Shown here in pieces: positions 1 to 11,112 of a DNA stretch of 64,000 bases. Below the pieces are notes generated by a model. It saw nothing but the letters and a program-made list of their open reading frames with translations, was not told the DNA's origin and made no database searches. This stretch comes from Acanthaster planci (lineage: Eukaryota; Echinodermata; Asteroidea; Valvatida; Acanthasteridae): assembly GCF_001949145.1 (NCBI RefSeq), contig NW_019091417.1, positions 167,077 through 231,076 on the forward strand. The letters run 5' to 3'. The position numbers and the translations under genes were made by a program. Each line of letters opens with the position of its first letter. Within the stretch, counting starts at the first letter, position 1.

Positions 1-3000
1 ATTTTTCCAAGGCAGGCTTTTCTGTGTGGACCCGGGGGGGGGTCACACGCATCAACAGAAAACTAGCCAATAATTGTGGTGGAAGGGTTTCATTCCAGGG
101 TGTTTTCAAGCAGAGTCGGTGATTTTAACCAGTTTTCCTCCTTTTTTGTTTCTTTCGCTTTCCTTTTTTTTCCTTTTCCTTTTTTTTTTCTTAGGGAAAG
201 AACGGAAGTTTCATCACTAGTAATTGTCAAGTTATCCTTCCGTCCCAGAAAAACGAAAGCAAGCTCAAGCACGTGGAACGTCACCACCAATCCTTCCGAT
301 AATAAAGCATGAACTTTGTAGCTGCTGCGCCGGTGCAGAAATTTCCTGCTTTCTAGAGTTCTTTTGTATTGCTTTTGAAAAAAAAAAAGCAAAAGAAGTC
401 TATAAAAATAAATTCAATGGCGCCGGGGTTCAGTATTAACAAAAAAGGCGCTCAGAACTTACAGGTAGGGGGATAAAGGTGTCGCTGAAAATAGGATCGG
501 ACTGGGCATGTTTGAAAAACTTCACTCTGGAAAAGAAGGGAAGTATAAAAGGGGAAAATTGCGCCGGGTAGGCCTTTACCTCCTGGAATCCGCTACTACG
601 GTGTTTTCGTTATGAGCATCTGTCATTCAAGGGACAGAATTACATGTAAACCTTGTTGTGGGAATCACTCATGCGAAATGGCATGGGGCTTACAACATGT
701 ATACATAGGCTAAATTTGTAACTGTTGTCAAAAGAGATGAAGTGCCAAGATACCAAAAGTACAGTACACGTTGTGTACGTCGTTTGTACACTGGGAGTAT
801 TTAAACGTTATCCTTTCTATTGCCTGTGACAATACGTATATGTTTTTGTCTCAATGGAAGTTTAGTTGATTTAGAAAGGCGCATGCTTAGTCCTTTCTTG
901 TCTTCAGTGATATCTCTCCAACTGAGTTTTCCTAGCGTAACGCAACAAGCCAAAACATAGTAAGGTCCTGAAAAATCTTTTCTTTTCTGGCATTCCACCG
1001 CGGCGATTTCACAATTTTTCTCAAAATTGAGTTTAAAAACAGTGTTCACAACGCTCTTTTTACAGGGGGCCCGATTGCCGTTTTCAAATTAAATAGTATA
1101 GATTCTTGCTCTTGGTATCGAAAATACACATAATGATAGTTGTATCCAGCCGAATATACATGTAGCTTTGTTCTCACTCGTGCCCTTGGTATCGATACTA
1201 CCGATTAGCAGTTGCACTGTAATTCGATTACGTGCAAGTTACGGTGAGCAGGATTATGGATGGTCGTTGCACGGTAACGGCAATCTATACATAAATACTT
1301 TGAAGCTTGGACTGGAAGTATCTTAGAAAACTTTGTCGGGCTTGCAGGAACAAAAATTCAAAATTCTGGGTAAACATCAACGTGAGGAAGAGGGAAGTGC
1401 TTGAAAGACATTCTGAGCTGAAAAATTCAGTAAGAACAGTGACTCTTCAGTCCACTAGTATATCCTGGGATGTAGCGTAGAAACAGGATTCCCCTGTGTC
1501 CTAATTTAAAATATAAGTTCACAATATACAGGTACTCACAAATAAATTGTGTTGCCTAAAATAAAATATAACATTTCTGCGTAGCCCTGATATATGTTAC
1601 AACACCTGCGATAATTGTTATCCCTCACCTCAGCAGATCTTTAAATCATGTCATCCACAACTTCTGTATGGCAGAGGACAAACAAGCAAGGATGAAGGCT
1701 CATAATAGACATAAGTACTGCAGGGTCTGTTGTGGACACACCAGAGCCATAGACCACCAAAGCAACAAAGAACACACCACTTTACAATTCACTTTCAAAT
1801 ATTTGTCATGTCACTAAAGCTAACACTGAAAAGGTTTGGTATAATAAGGGTGGATCCAGACTCTCAGCCTAGCTACCAACAATTTAGGGGTAGCCAACTC
1901 AGTTTCATATTTTCACAAGAAAAAATTTGCACATTCTCAAGGTGCATTGGATGCATTATATAAATCTGAGGATTCTAACTCAGTCTTGGTTGACCAAAAT
2001 ATAAAATTACATCTGATTTAAAAAAAAAGAGCTGTTGTCTGTTATTTTAAACACAATCTTATTACAGTGTACAAAAAAAATTGTCTCCTGATATGATAAA
2101 TGCAGTTTTACAAGGCCTCTCAAGTACTGCAGAAATAAAATGATGACATGTTCCTATAGTGAAACCCTTATAGCTCCAATGCTGATATCCTTGATCAAGA
2201 TCCTATTTATTGCTCTCACATCCAGTATCACAAGCTAGAAAGGGAACAGTCAGTAACAGCACAACTATACATTTGAACTTGTGGGAACAGTGATTGTAAA
2301 AATGAAGCAAATTCAGTTAAATTTTATTAGTTATCTGACAGTGAAAATGCTATCGATTCTTCCCAGTTGCAAGTATAGTTCGCAGATAGGTAGTTCAGGT
2401 ACCGAATTAAAAGTTATTCTTTTACACTATGTAGCTGCGGATAACCCATGACAATTCCACAGATCTGTACAAACAAAATGCATTCAACAAATGGGAGACG
2501 TTGAAACACTTGATGGCAGCGGTCCATGCACTAATGTTTATGTCATAAGTAACAAACGCATGCAGGCTCAAAATGGCGTTAACAAGAGTGGACTGGTCAT
2601 GTCGGACCATGTTTGCAGTCACAACAAGCCTTTCAAAAGTTTCATGCCATGACAAGGCAGCATGTTATGTGGAACTGTACGATTGTGAACCAGGACAAGG
2701 TATATGCCACAGTTGTACGTGCCTGTTATTGATGTCGAGTGAATTCATTCCCCTCCCCTTCCATTTGGCTGTAAATCTTATTGCACAGACTGATGAACTG
2801 TGATATTGACTGAACGCAATGGTGCCACACATAAAAATAAAATACAAAATAAAGTCAATGGAAAAAAGAAACACTTTATTTACCACTCTCAGAAAATTCC
2901 CACATGTTACATGTCAAGTTGGACAATTTATTTACATAATGCGTGCCTACACAATAAATGTAGTTCCCTGCTCACTTTCCAAGAAACTGTATCCGCAAGT

Positions 3001-6000
3001 CCAAGTCACAGTTATACGGCAGACAATGACACATCAACCTATGGAAGCCACTCGCCCTGAGGATGCCGTTATTGCTCATTCCCAAGTTGCTCTAAGCCAC
3101 AGCCACTACACGCAAACGTGTCCTTTTCCCAGAAAAACCCAATATTGGGGGAAATAAAGTAAAAAAAAAAAAGGAAAGAAAAAAGAGGGGTGGTCTTCTG
3201 CCAGATTTTTAGAAGGGAAAAAAAGTAACGGTTTTAATCACAATTTTAATAATTCCTAACATATTTTAAATTGTCAAACAACAAGAATCGTTACATTAAA
3301 AGTCAAAGTTTTATTTCAATTGACGTGGTCAACTCTTATAGCTCAGTTGCCTATAGTTGGTATCAGGCATTTGGTATTCTGCACACTTGCATGGTCTAGC
3401 CTTGTTAATCACATATGCAAACTTGTCACAGTGCCGATTTCAGTACCCTTAACACCGGTCTAGTTTGTTCACTCATCTCTGTCAATAACATCACAAGCTG
3501 TATACCATTGCAAAGAGGGCATTCTGCTCTTTCTAGAGATATATTCTCTTTCTCATATATAAAGTAGTTTTGCTACTACAGTAACTTTTATCTCGGTATA
3601 CTTTTTATGTGGACACCCTGTATTGTGCACGCCCATCGAGTTGCTGGGATGATTGTTGCTAATCACAATGAGGTTTAGTCACTCCAGACGTTCCAAAGCG
3701 ACCCTCAGACTTACAGTGATGAGGATATTTGAAATTTCATTTTTGTAGTCCTTGTTATGCTTATAGGCCTATGTCTTCTCATTTGTGGGCAATTTTGACC
3801 CATGTAAACCCCTTGCAACCTCTCAAGTAAACTACCAGTTTGTGAACGTTTTCACCATTGTAATACATCCGGTGTTTCGAGTTATCTGTAAATGCTTTTC
3901 CCAGCAAAGTAGTACTGTATGAAATAAGCAATGGAAATGTACAAGGTGGGTCATTTTTAGTTCCAGGCATCAGTTCCATTGTGCACATTTCCAGCATATA
4001 TGGTTTCCTAAACGGCTGTGTGAGTCCTCTTTGTTCAGTTTCAAACGAATTAGGTGGAATAGGATGTACTGCAAAATCGCCCCCCCCCCCCAATTTAAGT
4101 AATATTTTTAAAGGCAAGATATACTTCTACGGACAAAATGTCAACTTGAATGAATTCTAAATTTGGAGTTCTCAGGAAAAATCGGTAATGTAGAGTTACA
4201 TGTACATAAATTGACAGGAACGGAGTACATTCATGCACCTACAACGTCAGAATTTCTCTTCAAGGGCAGCCACCCGAATGTCGCAGGTTCAAACCCTGCC
4301 CCCAAATTACAATGCATCTAGTCCTGTAATTTACCGTTACATTTGAAAGACAGGGAATTGTGTAGTATGGCTGACACTTGGATAGGCATTAATCTTGGAC
4401 ACATACACCATTTCTGGATTGAAAATGTAACGAAACTTTATATCATTTTGTTTAATGCATTCAAATGTCCTAATCTGATTTGTTTTAGTGTATTACTGAT
4501 TCGAGCAAGTTGGGGTAACATTATGAAATATGAGAAACAATCTCATCAACTCGAGCCATGGTAAATACAGGATTAGTAAAATGAGGAAGACTAAGTTTCT
4601 GGGTATTATATTTGTGTGCAGTGCCTGGGCATTGGTTGAAATACGTCTAAGATTGTTCTATTTTTGGCACATTATTCTGTCGTAATACATGTAGTGAACG
4701 TGGGTTTCAGGTTGCAGATCAAATATCCATGCCACCAAAGACCTCAGCAAAATACACCACTATCCAAAGTGTTACTCCGTATAACGTCTTTGAGAAACCC
4801 ATCATATTAAGTTTATTACATTTTCTTTGGTTTTCTGTTCACCAGTTTGGGGCTAGATGAAAATGACTCCTGAAGCCAACTGCCATTGTAAAAATGATCC
4901 TTGCATTCCTACAAAATACATGTAGAACATTATTAGGACCCATGCATTTTCGTCCAAAATTCACAGAAATAGGTCCTGTTCACCTCTGATGACAACCCTC
5001 AAGTTCCCGACCCAAGCAAATGTTCTCAAGTTGCCTGATCTTTGAAAATCGTCAAGTGCCTGTTATCCCCATAAAATAATAAGTAGACACCCCTCCCCCG
5101 ATTAAACTTTAAATGCAGTTTCTGAAAATATCTTCCCCGGCCAGTACTACATTTGAAAGTGATGGCTGACCTGCCCTTAGACAGGCATGACCCGAGTGGA
5201 TATGAAACACACAGTCATCCCAGTTCTCCATTTGCATTTTTGCCGCCCCCCGCACTGTTAAAATAAGCTAGCTATTACTGCGTTTGATGTCCAGGTGCTT
5301 GCCTCCACCTTTATTAATCAGATATGGCAATCTTAAAAGTTGCGAAAAAATCTTTCCATGCGTAAGGAGTTTTAATGAAAACATGCCTGTTTCTCTGGTG
5401 GTTTGACCCATCGTCTGTTTGTGCACGTTGGCCAAGGGGAAAAATGAAATTACAGAAACTGATGTTGCTTTATATTTAAAACGAAACGTGTTATTATATT
5501 TGCATACAGCATCGGTGGTGTTTTAGGAAATTTAACAATCTCAGACAAGAAATGATAGGAGTGGTTTCAATTGTACAATAATACCAAAGTTGGAGGAAAT
5601 GTCACAAATACATTGTGAAATTATTGGTTAAAATTGGTGCTCATCATAGTCAATCATAATGAATGATGCGACAGGAAGATAATTTAGCTCTTCCTAAAAT
5701 CATTTTCAATTTTAAAACAAAACATGATAATTGCTAGTTTCAAATCGTCTGTGTTCCTTTAAAAATCAGCAAATGACACTGGTTTTCCCATGCCTAAGTG
5801 TCAGTGTTGAATCTAACACATTTAACAAGTTAACAAGAACGTTTTGATAAAATACACTGTGAGAAATGCTAAAAAACATGAAGACACAATTGCCAAAGTG
5901 CAACCTTTATACAAGCATTTACATTCTGTAACTGCAGTTAGAATAATGTAGAAAGTATACATGTATTAAAAACCAAGAAGAAAAAGTTTAACAAAATAAT

Positions 6001-6840
6001 CATGAATTTTTACCAATTTTGTATGTTAAAGGCATGGAACAATGAGGAAGTTTTAGGGGTGCATTCCACCAAATGGTTGTATTTCTGCGCGCGAGCTCAT
6101 TAATATTTTGTGATCCCACGGAGTTTTTACAATAAGACAGGCCATAATCAGGAGGCATCATAGAAATATTCCTGTACATCTCGAATTTAGGACTAAAAGT
6201 CTCCAGTTTAGGGCATTTCTTTCACAAAAAGCCCGAATTGCGGACCTATTTTGGATAGAGGCGGACGGTTACATTCAGAAATGGGCGCCTAGTTTTATTA
6301 CTATTTTGGGGGTATCTTCGTTCAAAGGCGAATAAAAATTTTTTCGTAGCTAATCCCCATGAAATTGAAACAAAAAGTGATCTTCTGGAAATCTTGAATT
6401 TCCAGTGAAAAATTGGAGGCCAACCTCTTCACGAGAGTCAACAGGCGGCGCTGTTTCTGTCCGATTTTGCACTGTTTTCTATGGGCGCGTATTTGGTGTA
6501 GTGCATCCTTAGTGTTTTTAATAATAATGACGTTGGTAGTGATTTGAATATAAGCAAGGTGGTAGCGATTCACTGAGGTAGTTTCCTCCTAGTTCTATAT
6601 ACCAAGATACCCAATTTGCTAATACTACAGATGAAACACAAACACCGATTGTGCATTGAGAAGATTAGTGATCAGTGATTACAGAAGATGATTCAAACAT
6701 TTCAAAATAAATTTGAACCAACTCCAAACCATAGACATTCAAACATCTGTCAGGGACTTACGGGTCATAACTGAATATTTGTCATAAAAAGTAAAGAATT
6801 CAAATTCTTAGATCTTTATGTTACATGCTGAGCTGTGCTG
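1..6840. other. Intergenic DNA, no gene supported
   Basis: I see no exon with both convincing splice sites and coding character in this stretch. It holds homopolymer runs (poly-G near 35, poly-T near 160-190, poly-C at 4081-4090), an isolated TATA-like motif (TATAAAAGG, 544-552) with no coding exon after it, and AATAAA-type signals on both strands around 2840-2960. Those could mark the 3' end of a minus-strand transcript, but nothing ties them to a gene. Confidence 0.5.
4250..4330 (+). repeat. Possible tRNA-derived SINE remnant
   Basis: GGTTCAAACCC at 4286-4296 fits the pol III B-box (GGTTCRANNCC) and is flanked by short complementary arms (GCAG / CTGC) like a tRNA T-arm. No intact A-box or cloverleaf is recognisable upstream, so this is more likely an old tRNA-derived SINE head than a functional tRNA gene. 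Confidence 0.3.
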
Positions 6841-6851
6841 CAAGTTGTGTA

Positions 6852-7111
6852 TCAGTTGTGTTTAAACAATATTCCAGATTTTTGTGATTGTAACATGCAA
6901 AATTGGCATGGACCACCGTTCATCTCCACGGTAGGCCTACTTGCACAGACTGTACACAAGGAATAAAAAAGACTGCTTGTCCCTGTCACAGCAGATGGCA
7001 CACTTTGCACTGGGTGAATATGGATTAGGAGGTGCACTGCTGATGGGCGGCCAAGAAGCATCAGCCTGAACTTGCTGTGGCTGACTTGTATTGCTTGCAC
7101 CTCCTATCTTC
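6852..7111 (-). pseudogene. RING-like terminal exon with broken core
   Basis: After the acceptor TTCTGTTCAG the phase-2 frame reads a Gln/Pro/Ser linker, then KCAICCDRDKQSFLF, then a stop within about eight codons. The following bases read in a second frame as SLCTVCASRPTVEMNGGPCQ and then FCMLQSQKSG, ending at 6852. Together these give three C-x2-C pairs in the order and spacing of a C-terminal RING finger. The central C-x-H segment (usually Pro-Cys-Gly-His) is missing at the frame break: only Ile-Pro-Cys survives, in a third frame, next to a run of six T. Either the gene copy is inactivated or the assembly has indels here. The RING identity rests on the Cys pairs. Confidence 0.5.
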
Positions 7112-10100
7112 CTGAACAGAACCTGGAAATGTGCACGAGTAAAAATATTTCACTGACAATTATTGGCACTGTGGCATAGCTAGCTACAAAACCCTTTCTT
7201 TAATTTTCTGATTCTGTACTGTGCAGCATCAGAAGTTGTTAAGAAGAAAACAGAGAACGCAAGAAGATTATAAGAACCCCCCTTGGACACAAAACTCCCG
7301 CCTAGTAACTTTATGTCCACGGTATACAGGTAACGAAAGGTCAGTGTCAGTAAATAGGTTGTGTTTAGGAAACGGTGCAAAACATTTCAAATTTAGTAAA
7401 AAGAAAAGATACTTGTCACGTTAATTAAGGTCATGACAACGGTCCGGCAACAAGGATGTCTTCGCGCATATTTTCAGACCAGAGTAATATATACCCTCAA
7501 ACATCAGATCCTTTGGGCCTGAACCTATTTTGTAAACTCAAAGGAGCACAAAATGGGAAATTCGGTGAACAAAATAGGATACTATGTGTATGTACATGTA
7601 TGCATCTGTAGGAGTATGGCTGAGATACTTTTCTTAGGAAGTGGTGTACGAATCGAAGATAATACCTGTTCGGTTTGGTCTCTGGAGGGATATCACCATA
7701 GCTATCCTAACTGCAACAAGTAATGATAGTCTGTCACTGAAAGATTTGTACAAAAATCCTGGTCTAAACTGAATATTCCTTGTAGTGAATATTGTCACTG
7801 CTGATATTACATTCCCGTGGGTGTGTCTGCCTCCTCGAATGTAAAGGGAAGGCTGTCATCCTGCCCTACGGTTTCTTCTGCAGCAGGGCTGTCATCAATG
7901 ATGACCACAGCAGCCACTGAGTCAGGTCCGGAGACTTCACTAGAAACAGAAATGCCAGGCTGGGGAATGTCTGCTTGGCTTGAGGGCTACGAAGAAGAAA
8001 TCACCTAATACACACAACAATTGAATGCATGTTTTCATTCTAAATTCATCTCTCTTCTCAACTTTTATGCTGTCATGATGGGAGTAGTAATGCAAGTCAT
8101 TTTTAATCACTTCTTATTGCAAAAATAGCTGTGTTTAAAAGTATTTTGCCTTGGTTGTTTTCGTGCTGATGCAGTATTTATTTATTGTATTTATAACTTC
8201 CGTAAGCTACTTCTCTTTCTATATGGTTGTTCAGACTCAAGGTACTTGAGTCACGTGACTGAATACTCCCCAAATTGTATCAATTACTCTTAACGCTTGA
8301 TTGCAGGTGTTAAGAGTGTACATTCCAACATACTGTTCAGACTTAATTAACCAAAATAAATAAAAGGGCAAAAAATAAGTTCAGGTTAATGTTGTAAATT
8401 TATACAATCTTCTGATTTCTTTGTTTTCAGGTAAATCCTTGTTTTCAACCCCTTCTCTTCGATTAATCTGTCTACAGAAAAACTCCTCCTCTGATATACA
8501 GTACCCTTGGAAGTTTGCGAGCTCTATTTTCATATTATCCTTCGGTCCTTGGCTAGACTTCCCGTTAAGAAAAAACAGTGGAATAATCTTGTTCTGCAGG
8601 TTGCTGTACGTAATGTCTCTCTCCAGTGTTCCAAATCTCACACCTCCACCCCTCTGTGACCGGACTTGGGCAAAGTCTTTGGTTTTGTCATTGTAGTGCA
8701 GCCATCCAACCTGAATGCGTACACTTTGCTTCTGTTGGGGCATCTTTCTTTTTGCGGGCACAGGCATATCTGCAATAGATTAAAATTAAATATCCTTCTA
8801 TGACTGATCTTTCGGACCAGTAAAGGTCAGAAACCGCCTGTTCAGTACATATTCAAACAAGGTAAGGTAAGATTAATAAGGTATCTATAGTGAGACAAGA
8901 TTACAAAACTTGTCACCACAGACATTTATGAGTTGAGTTTCTTGTATTTTCATGTCACACACAGGTGTCACAAGAATTACCTGCACAACATATAAATATA
9001 CAATACATATAAATATATAACATGAGAAATGTTTCGCTGTGCATCGCTGGTAATTGTTAGTCTGGTTCCGAGTATGTAGACTACAAACACTAGTGGGCAC
9101 ATAGTCCTGTTCCCAGGCTCCATGAAAATTACACTGTCAATATTGCGTAGACGTGTATGTAGACTACACATGTACATGCTCCGTTTTTCTCGTCCCATAT
9201 GTGGCTGCAATTGCATATAAACATTCAAATTATGTATGCAAGTAGACATGACGTACAATTTGCATTACATTAATCCAATGTCCCTTAATAATTAGGATAA
9301 TTACCCACTGATCATCAGTGCCACTGCTGGAAGCCTTAGAATGATGAGGTATTATGAGAAATTCATTGTGTGAAGGTTTCCATGCAGTAAATTTGTAAAT
9401 GTGTGACATGGCAGGACGTGGGTGTTGTGGTGATCACAAATAACTTCTACAAAATCTACAGAGCAGCAGCTACATATATATATCTCATATACATACCTTC
9501 TGCTCTCTTTGATGTCTTCCATTATACTCCTTGTATGAAAACAGTTTCCATGGTATGTTAAACTAAAACGGAAATGCAGATTTCCTATTTCATAAACTAT
9601 TTAGAGCACAAGCAAAAATATTAAGAAGACAGGCTACTCCAACCTTCATTTTTTGGCCACGGATTTGTTGGACAATTTTTCTGAATGATGTTCGTTTGGG
9701 TGGGCTTAGACCTGCATGGGATGATTGAATACTTTCCCCAAAATTTATGAAACAGCAGAGACTATTTTGATAAATTCAGTTACTCAAGAAGCTGAGTGTA
9801 TCAGAACTCTGCGTTCTTAGTCGTCTTTTCTCCCAAACTTGGGTTAATTAAAGTGTGCTTGAGAATTTCTGGCATTATGCTGTACATTGCATCATATCAT
9901 ACAAAAGTAAATAAATGCGCAGCATAGAGTATGGCAAGTGTAAACTGAAAACAGCTTAGGGTAAGTAACTGTGTTGTCTATATTCTTCTTATATGTCTAT
10001 ATTTAGTGATTGTTTGTCAGGTCAGGTAACAAACTAGAAGGTGGTCTCCCCAGGCTTATCATTGCTACAGGCTTGTCTTACATGGTACGCTTGACGCTAG

Positions 10101-11112
10101 TCTCACAAACTCTTGCATCTGGAGAGTGTCTACTTACCATAATCACTGTCACTGCACGTTGTACTATCTGGTTGTGCATCCTTTTTACCTTCAGGTTTAA
10201 TGTGCAAATTAGAACATATTCATTACATTATTGGTACAAGTAAATATACTTCATATTGATATTAAGAATACACTAGAGAACATGTCTACACATTTCAGTG
10301 ACACAAACTAGGCCCATGATCTAATCAATCACGAATTATTTCGGAGAAATGAGTTCAGTGACATTAAGAATACAGCATGACATTGTTAACTGTCTCAGGT
10401 ATTGGGTTTTTTTAAACTGAATCTGATCGGATTCAGTCGGGGCCATGCCTTAATCATGTCCCTGTCTGAAACAAGCTCATGGTACTGGCCAATACATTAA
10501 CATACATGCACCTCTTCTCCAAACACACTCAGATAGGCCTAAACAGAGATTATAACCCTAAACTAAAACATACCTGCACCCACTGTGGTCAAGGGCATTT
10601 TGGCAGGGGTGGCTTGCTCAGTTGTCTCTGAGGTGAAAGAAGATGTCGTAATTTATTATTTAATTTCACAAAACAGCATATCAGTGAGGCAAGAGAAAAC
10701 CCCAGAGTAGACACATGTATATATAACCCGGCCCTTTTTCTTTCTTTGCTTTATCACGCTCCTCTACAGGGCACCCAGCCCCACTTCTGGTTCTGCAGTG
10801 TGTGAATAGGGTTAGGTACGACAGAGAGAATAATTCAAAACTAAGGCTGTGTATTTGTACACATAATGCAAAATAAAATGGCACTGAGCAAACTGTCAGT
10901 AAATGGCATTTTTTTTAAGTGAGTGCATCTTCTGTTCAACCACACGATAACTAAATTGATCCGCAAAAAACGTACCGATTCGAATCTTCGTTTTTGCATC
11001 TACTGCAAATGTTCCCAAATGTTGTTGAATTTCAACCCACTCATTCCACTCCAAGTCTTCATACTTGAAAATCAAGGACTGAGTACACGCCTGACGGCAC
11101 ATCACAGAATAG
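6852..11112 (-). CDS. Uncharacterised multi-exon protein: GGG-R domain plus damaged C-terminal RING-like module
   Basis: Minus-strand exons that join in phase: 11112-10976, 10627-10574, 10188-10138, 8769 to about 8430, 7986-7811 and 7111-6852. Each inner junction has an AG acceptor or GT donor, and the phases agree: phase 1 across 10976/10627, 10574/10188 and 10138/8769, then phase 2 across 7811/7111. The join between the 8769 exon and 7986 needs a phase-0 donor and only a weak one is visible. In order, the product would have a Trp/acidic N-terminal piece, a Thr/Ser/Asp linker, a domain with GWLHY and GGGVR motifs, an acidic linker, and a Cys-pair RING-like end. Proteins with the GGG-R motif are, as I recall, an expanded and poorly characterised metazoan family. 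The first exon is unknown and the RING cannot be read in one frame, so this may be a decaying copy. An E3-ligase-type role is inference only. Confidence 0.45.
7811..7986 (-). CDS. Acidic linker exon of the GGG-R/RING gene
   Basis: A 176-nt exon with no Met, between a good acceptor (TTTCTTCTTCGTAG) and a GTAATA donor. It opens in phase 0 and closes in phase 2. The peptide is acidic and Ser/Pro/Val-rich (ISVSSEVSGPDSVAAVVIID, then DDSLPFTFEEADT). If the donor were not used, translation would stop after Gly-Met. With the donor used, the split AT joins G at 7111 to make Met and the frame stays open into the RING exon. This looks like a disordered linker between the GGG-R domain and the RING. Confidence 0.5.
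8381..8769 (-). CDS. Exon with GWLHY...GGGVR domain
   Basis: The exon follows a clear acceptor (CTATTGCAG), with two bases of a split codon before the ATG at 8767. A Lys/Gln-rich lead precedes a compact domain with VGWLHY, then RSQRGGGVRFG, then PLFFLNGKS, then LANFQGY. This spacing (Trp-His, triple Gly-Arg, Phe-Phe-x-Asn-Gly) is what I recall from an uncharacterised, strongly expanded family in fish, cnidarian and echinoderm gene models. The open frame runs to a stop at 8381. Residues after about 8440 look less coding-like, and a phase-0 but poor GTTGAA donor lies near 8448, so the true exon end is uncertain. Confidence 0.55.
10138..10188 (-). CDS. Short acidic linker exon of the GGG-R/RING gene
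   Basis: A 51-nt exon ending at a strong GTAAGT donor, phase 1 at both ends. It encodes a Lys-Lys-Asp start and a Ser/Thr/Asp-rich end (DSTTCSDSDY). Joined to 8769 it reads on as Y-D-M-P-V without a stop. The acceptor (CCTGAAG) has a weak pyrimidine tract. Confidence 0.35.
10574..10627 (-). CDS. Short linker exon of the GGG-R/RING gene
   Basis: A 54-nt exon between TTTCACCTCAG and GTATGT. It is phase 1 at both ends and encodes a Thr/Ala/Pro-rich linker (TTEQATPAKMPLTTVGA). Its phase fits both neighbours. No domain is recognisable. Confidence 0.4.
10976..11112 (-). CDS. Candidate upstream exon of the GGG-R/RING gene
   Basis: This is a 137-nt open exon after a pyrimidine-rich acceptor (TTTCTTACTAG) and before a GTACGT donor. 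It enters with one base of a split codon and leaves in phase 1, which matches the next exon at 10627. The peptide has a Trp/Glu-rich run (LEWNEWVEIQ) and a basic end (AKTKIRI). I do not recognise a domain. An in-frame Met just inside the exon could be a start if no upstream exon exists. Confidence 0.35.

Noticed and set aside
544-552. TATAAAAGG as a gene promoter
   Set aside because: No coding exon or convincing transcript features follow within several kb, so it is left as an isolated motif.
8253-8262. Perfect CLEAR motif GTCACGTGAC as a regulatory site
   Set aside because: It lies far from any lysosomal gene here, and CACGTG occurs several times in the window, so it may be chance.
8406-8432. 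Plus-strand splice acceptor (pyrimidine tract then TTTTCAG) before an ORF at 8421-8696
   Set aside because: The plus-strand peptide lacks domain character and is antisense to the GGG-R domain exon.
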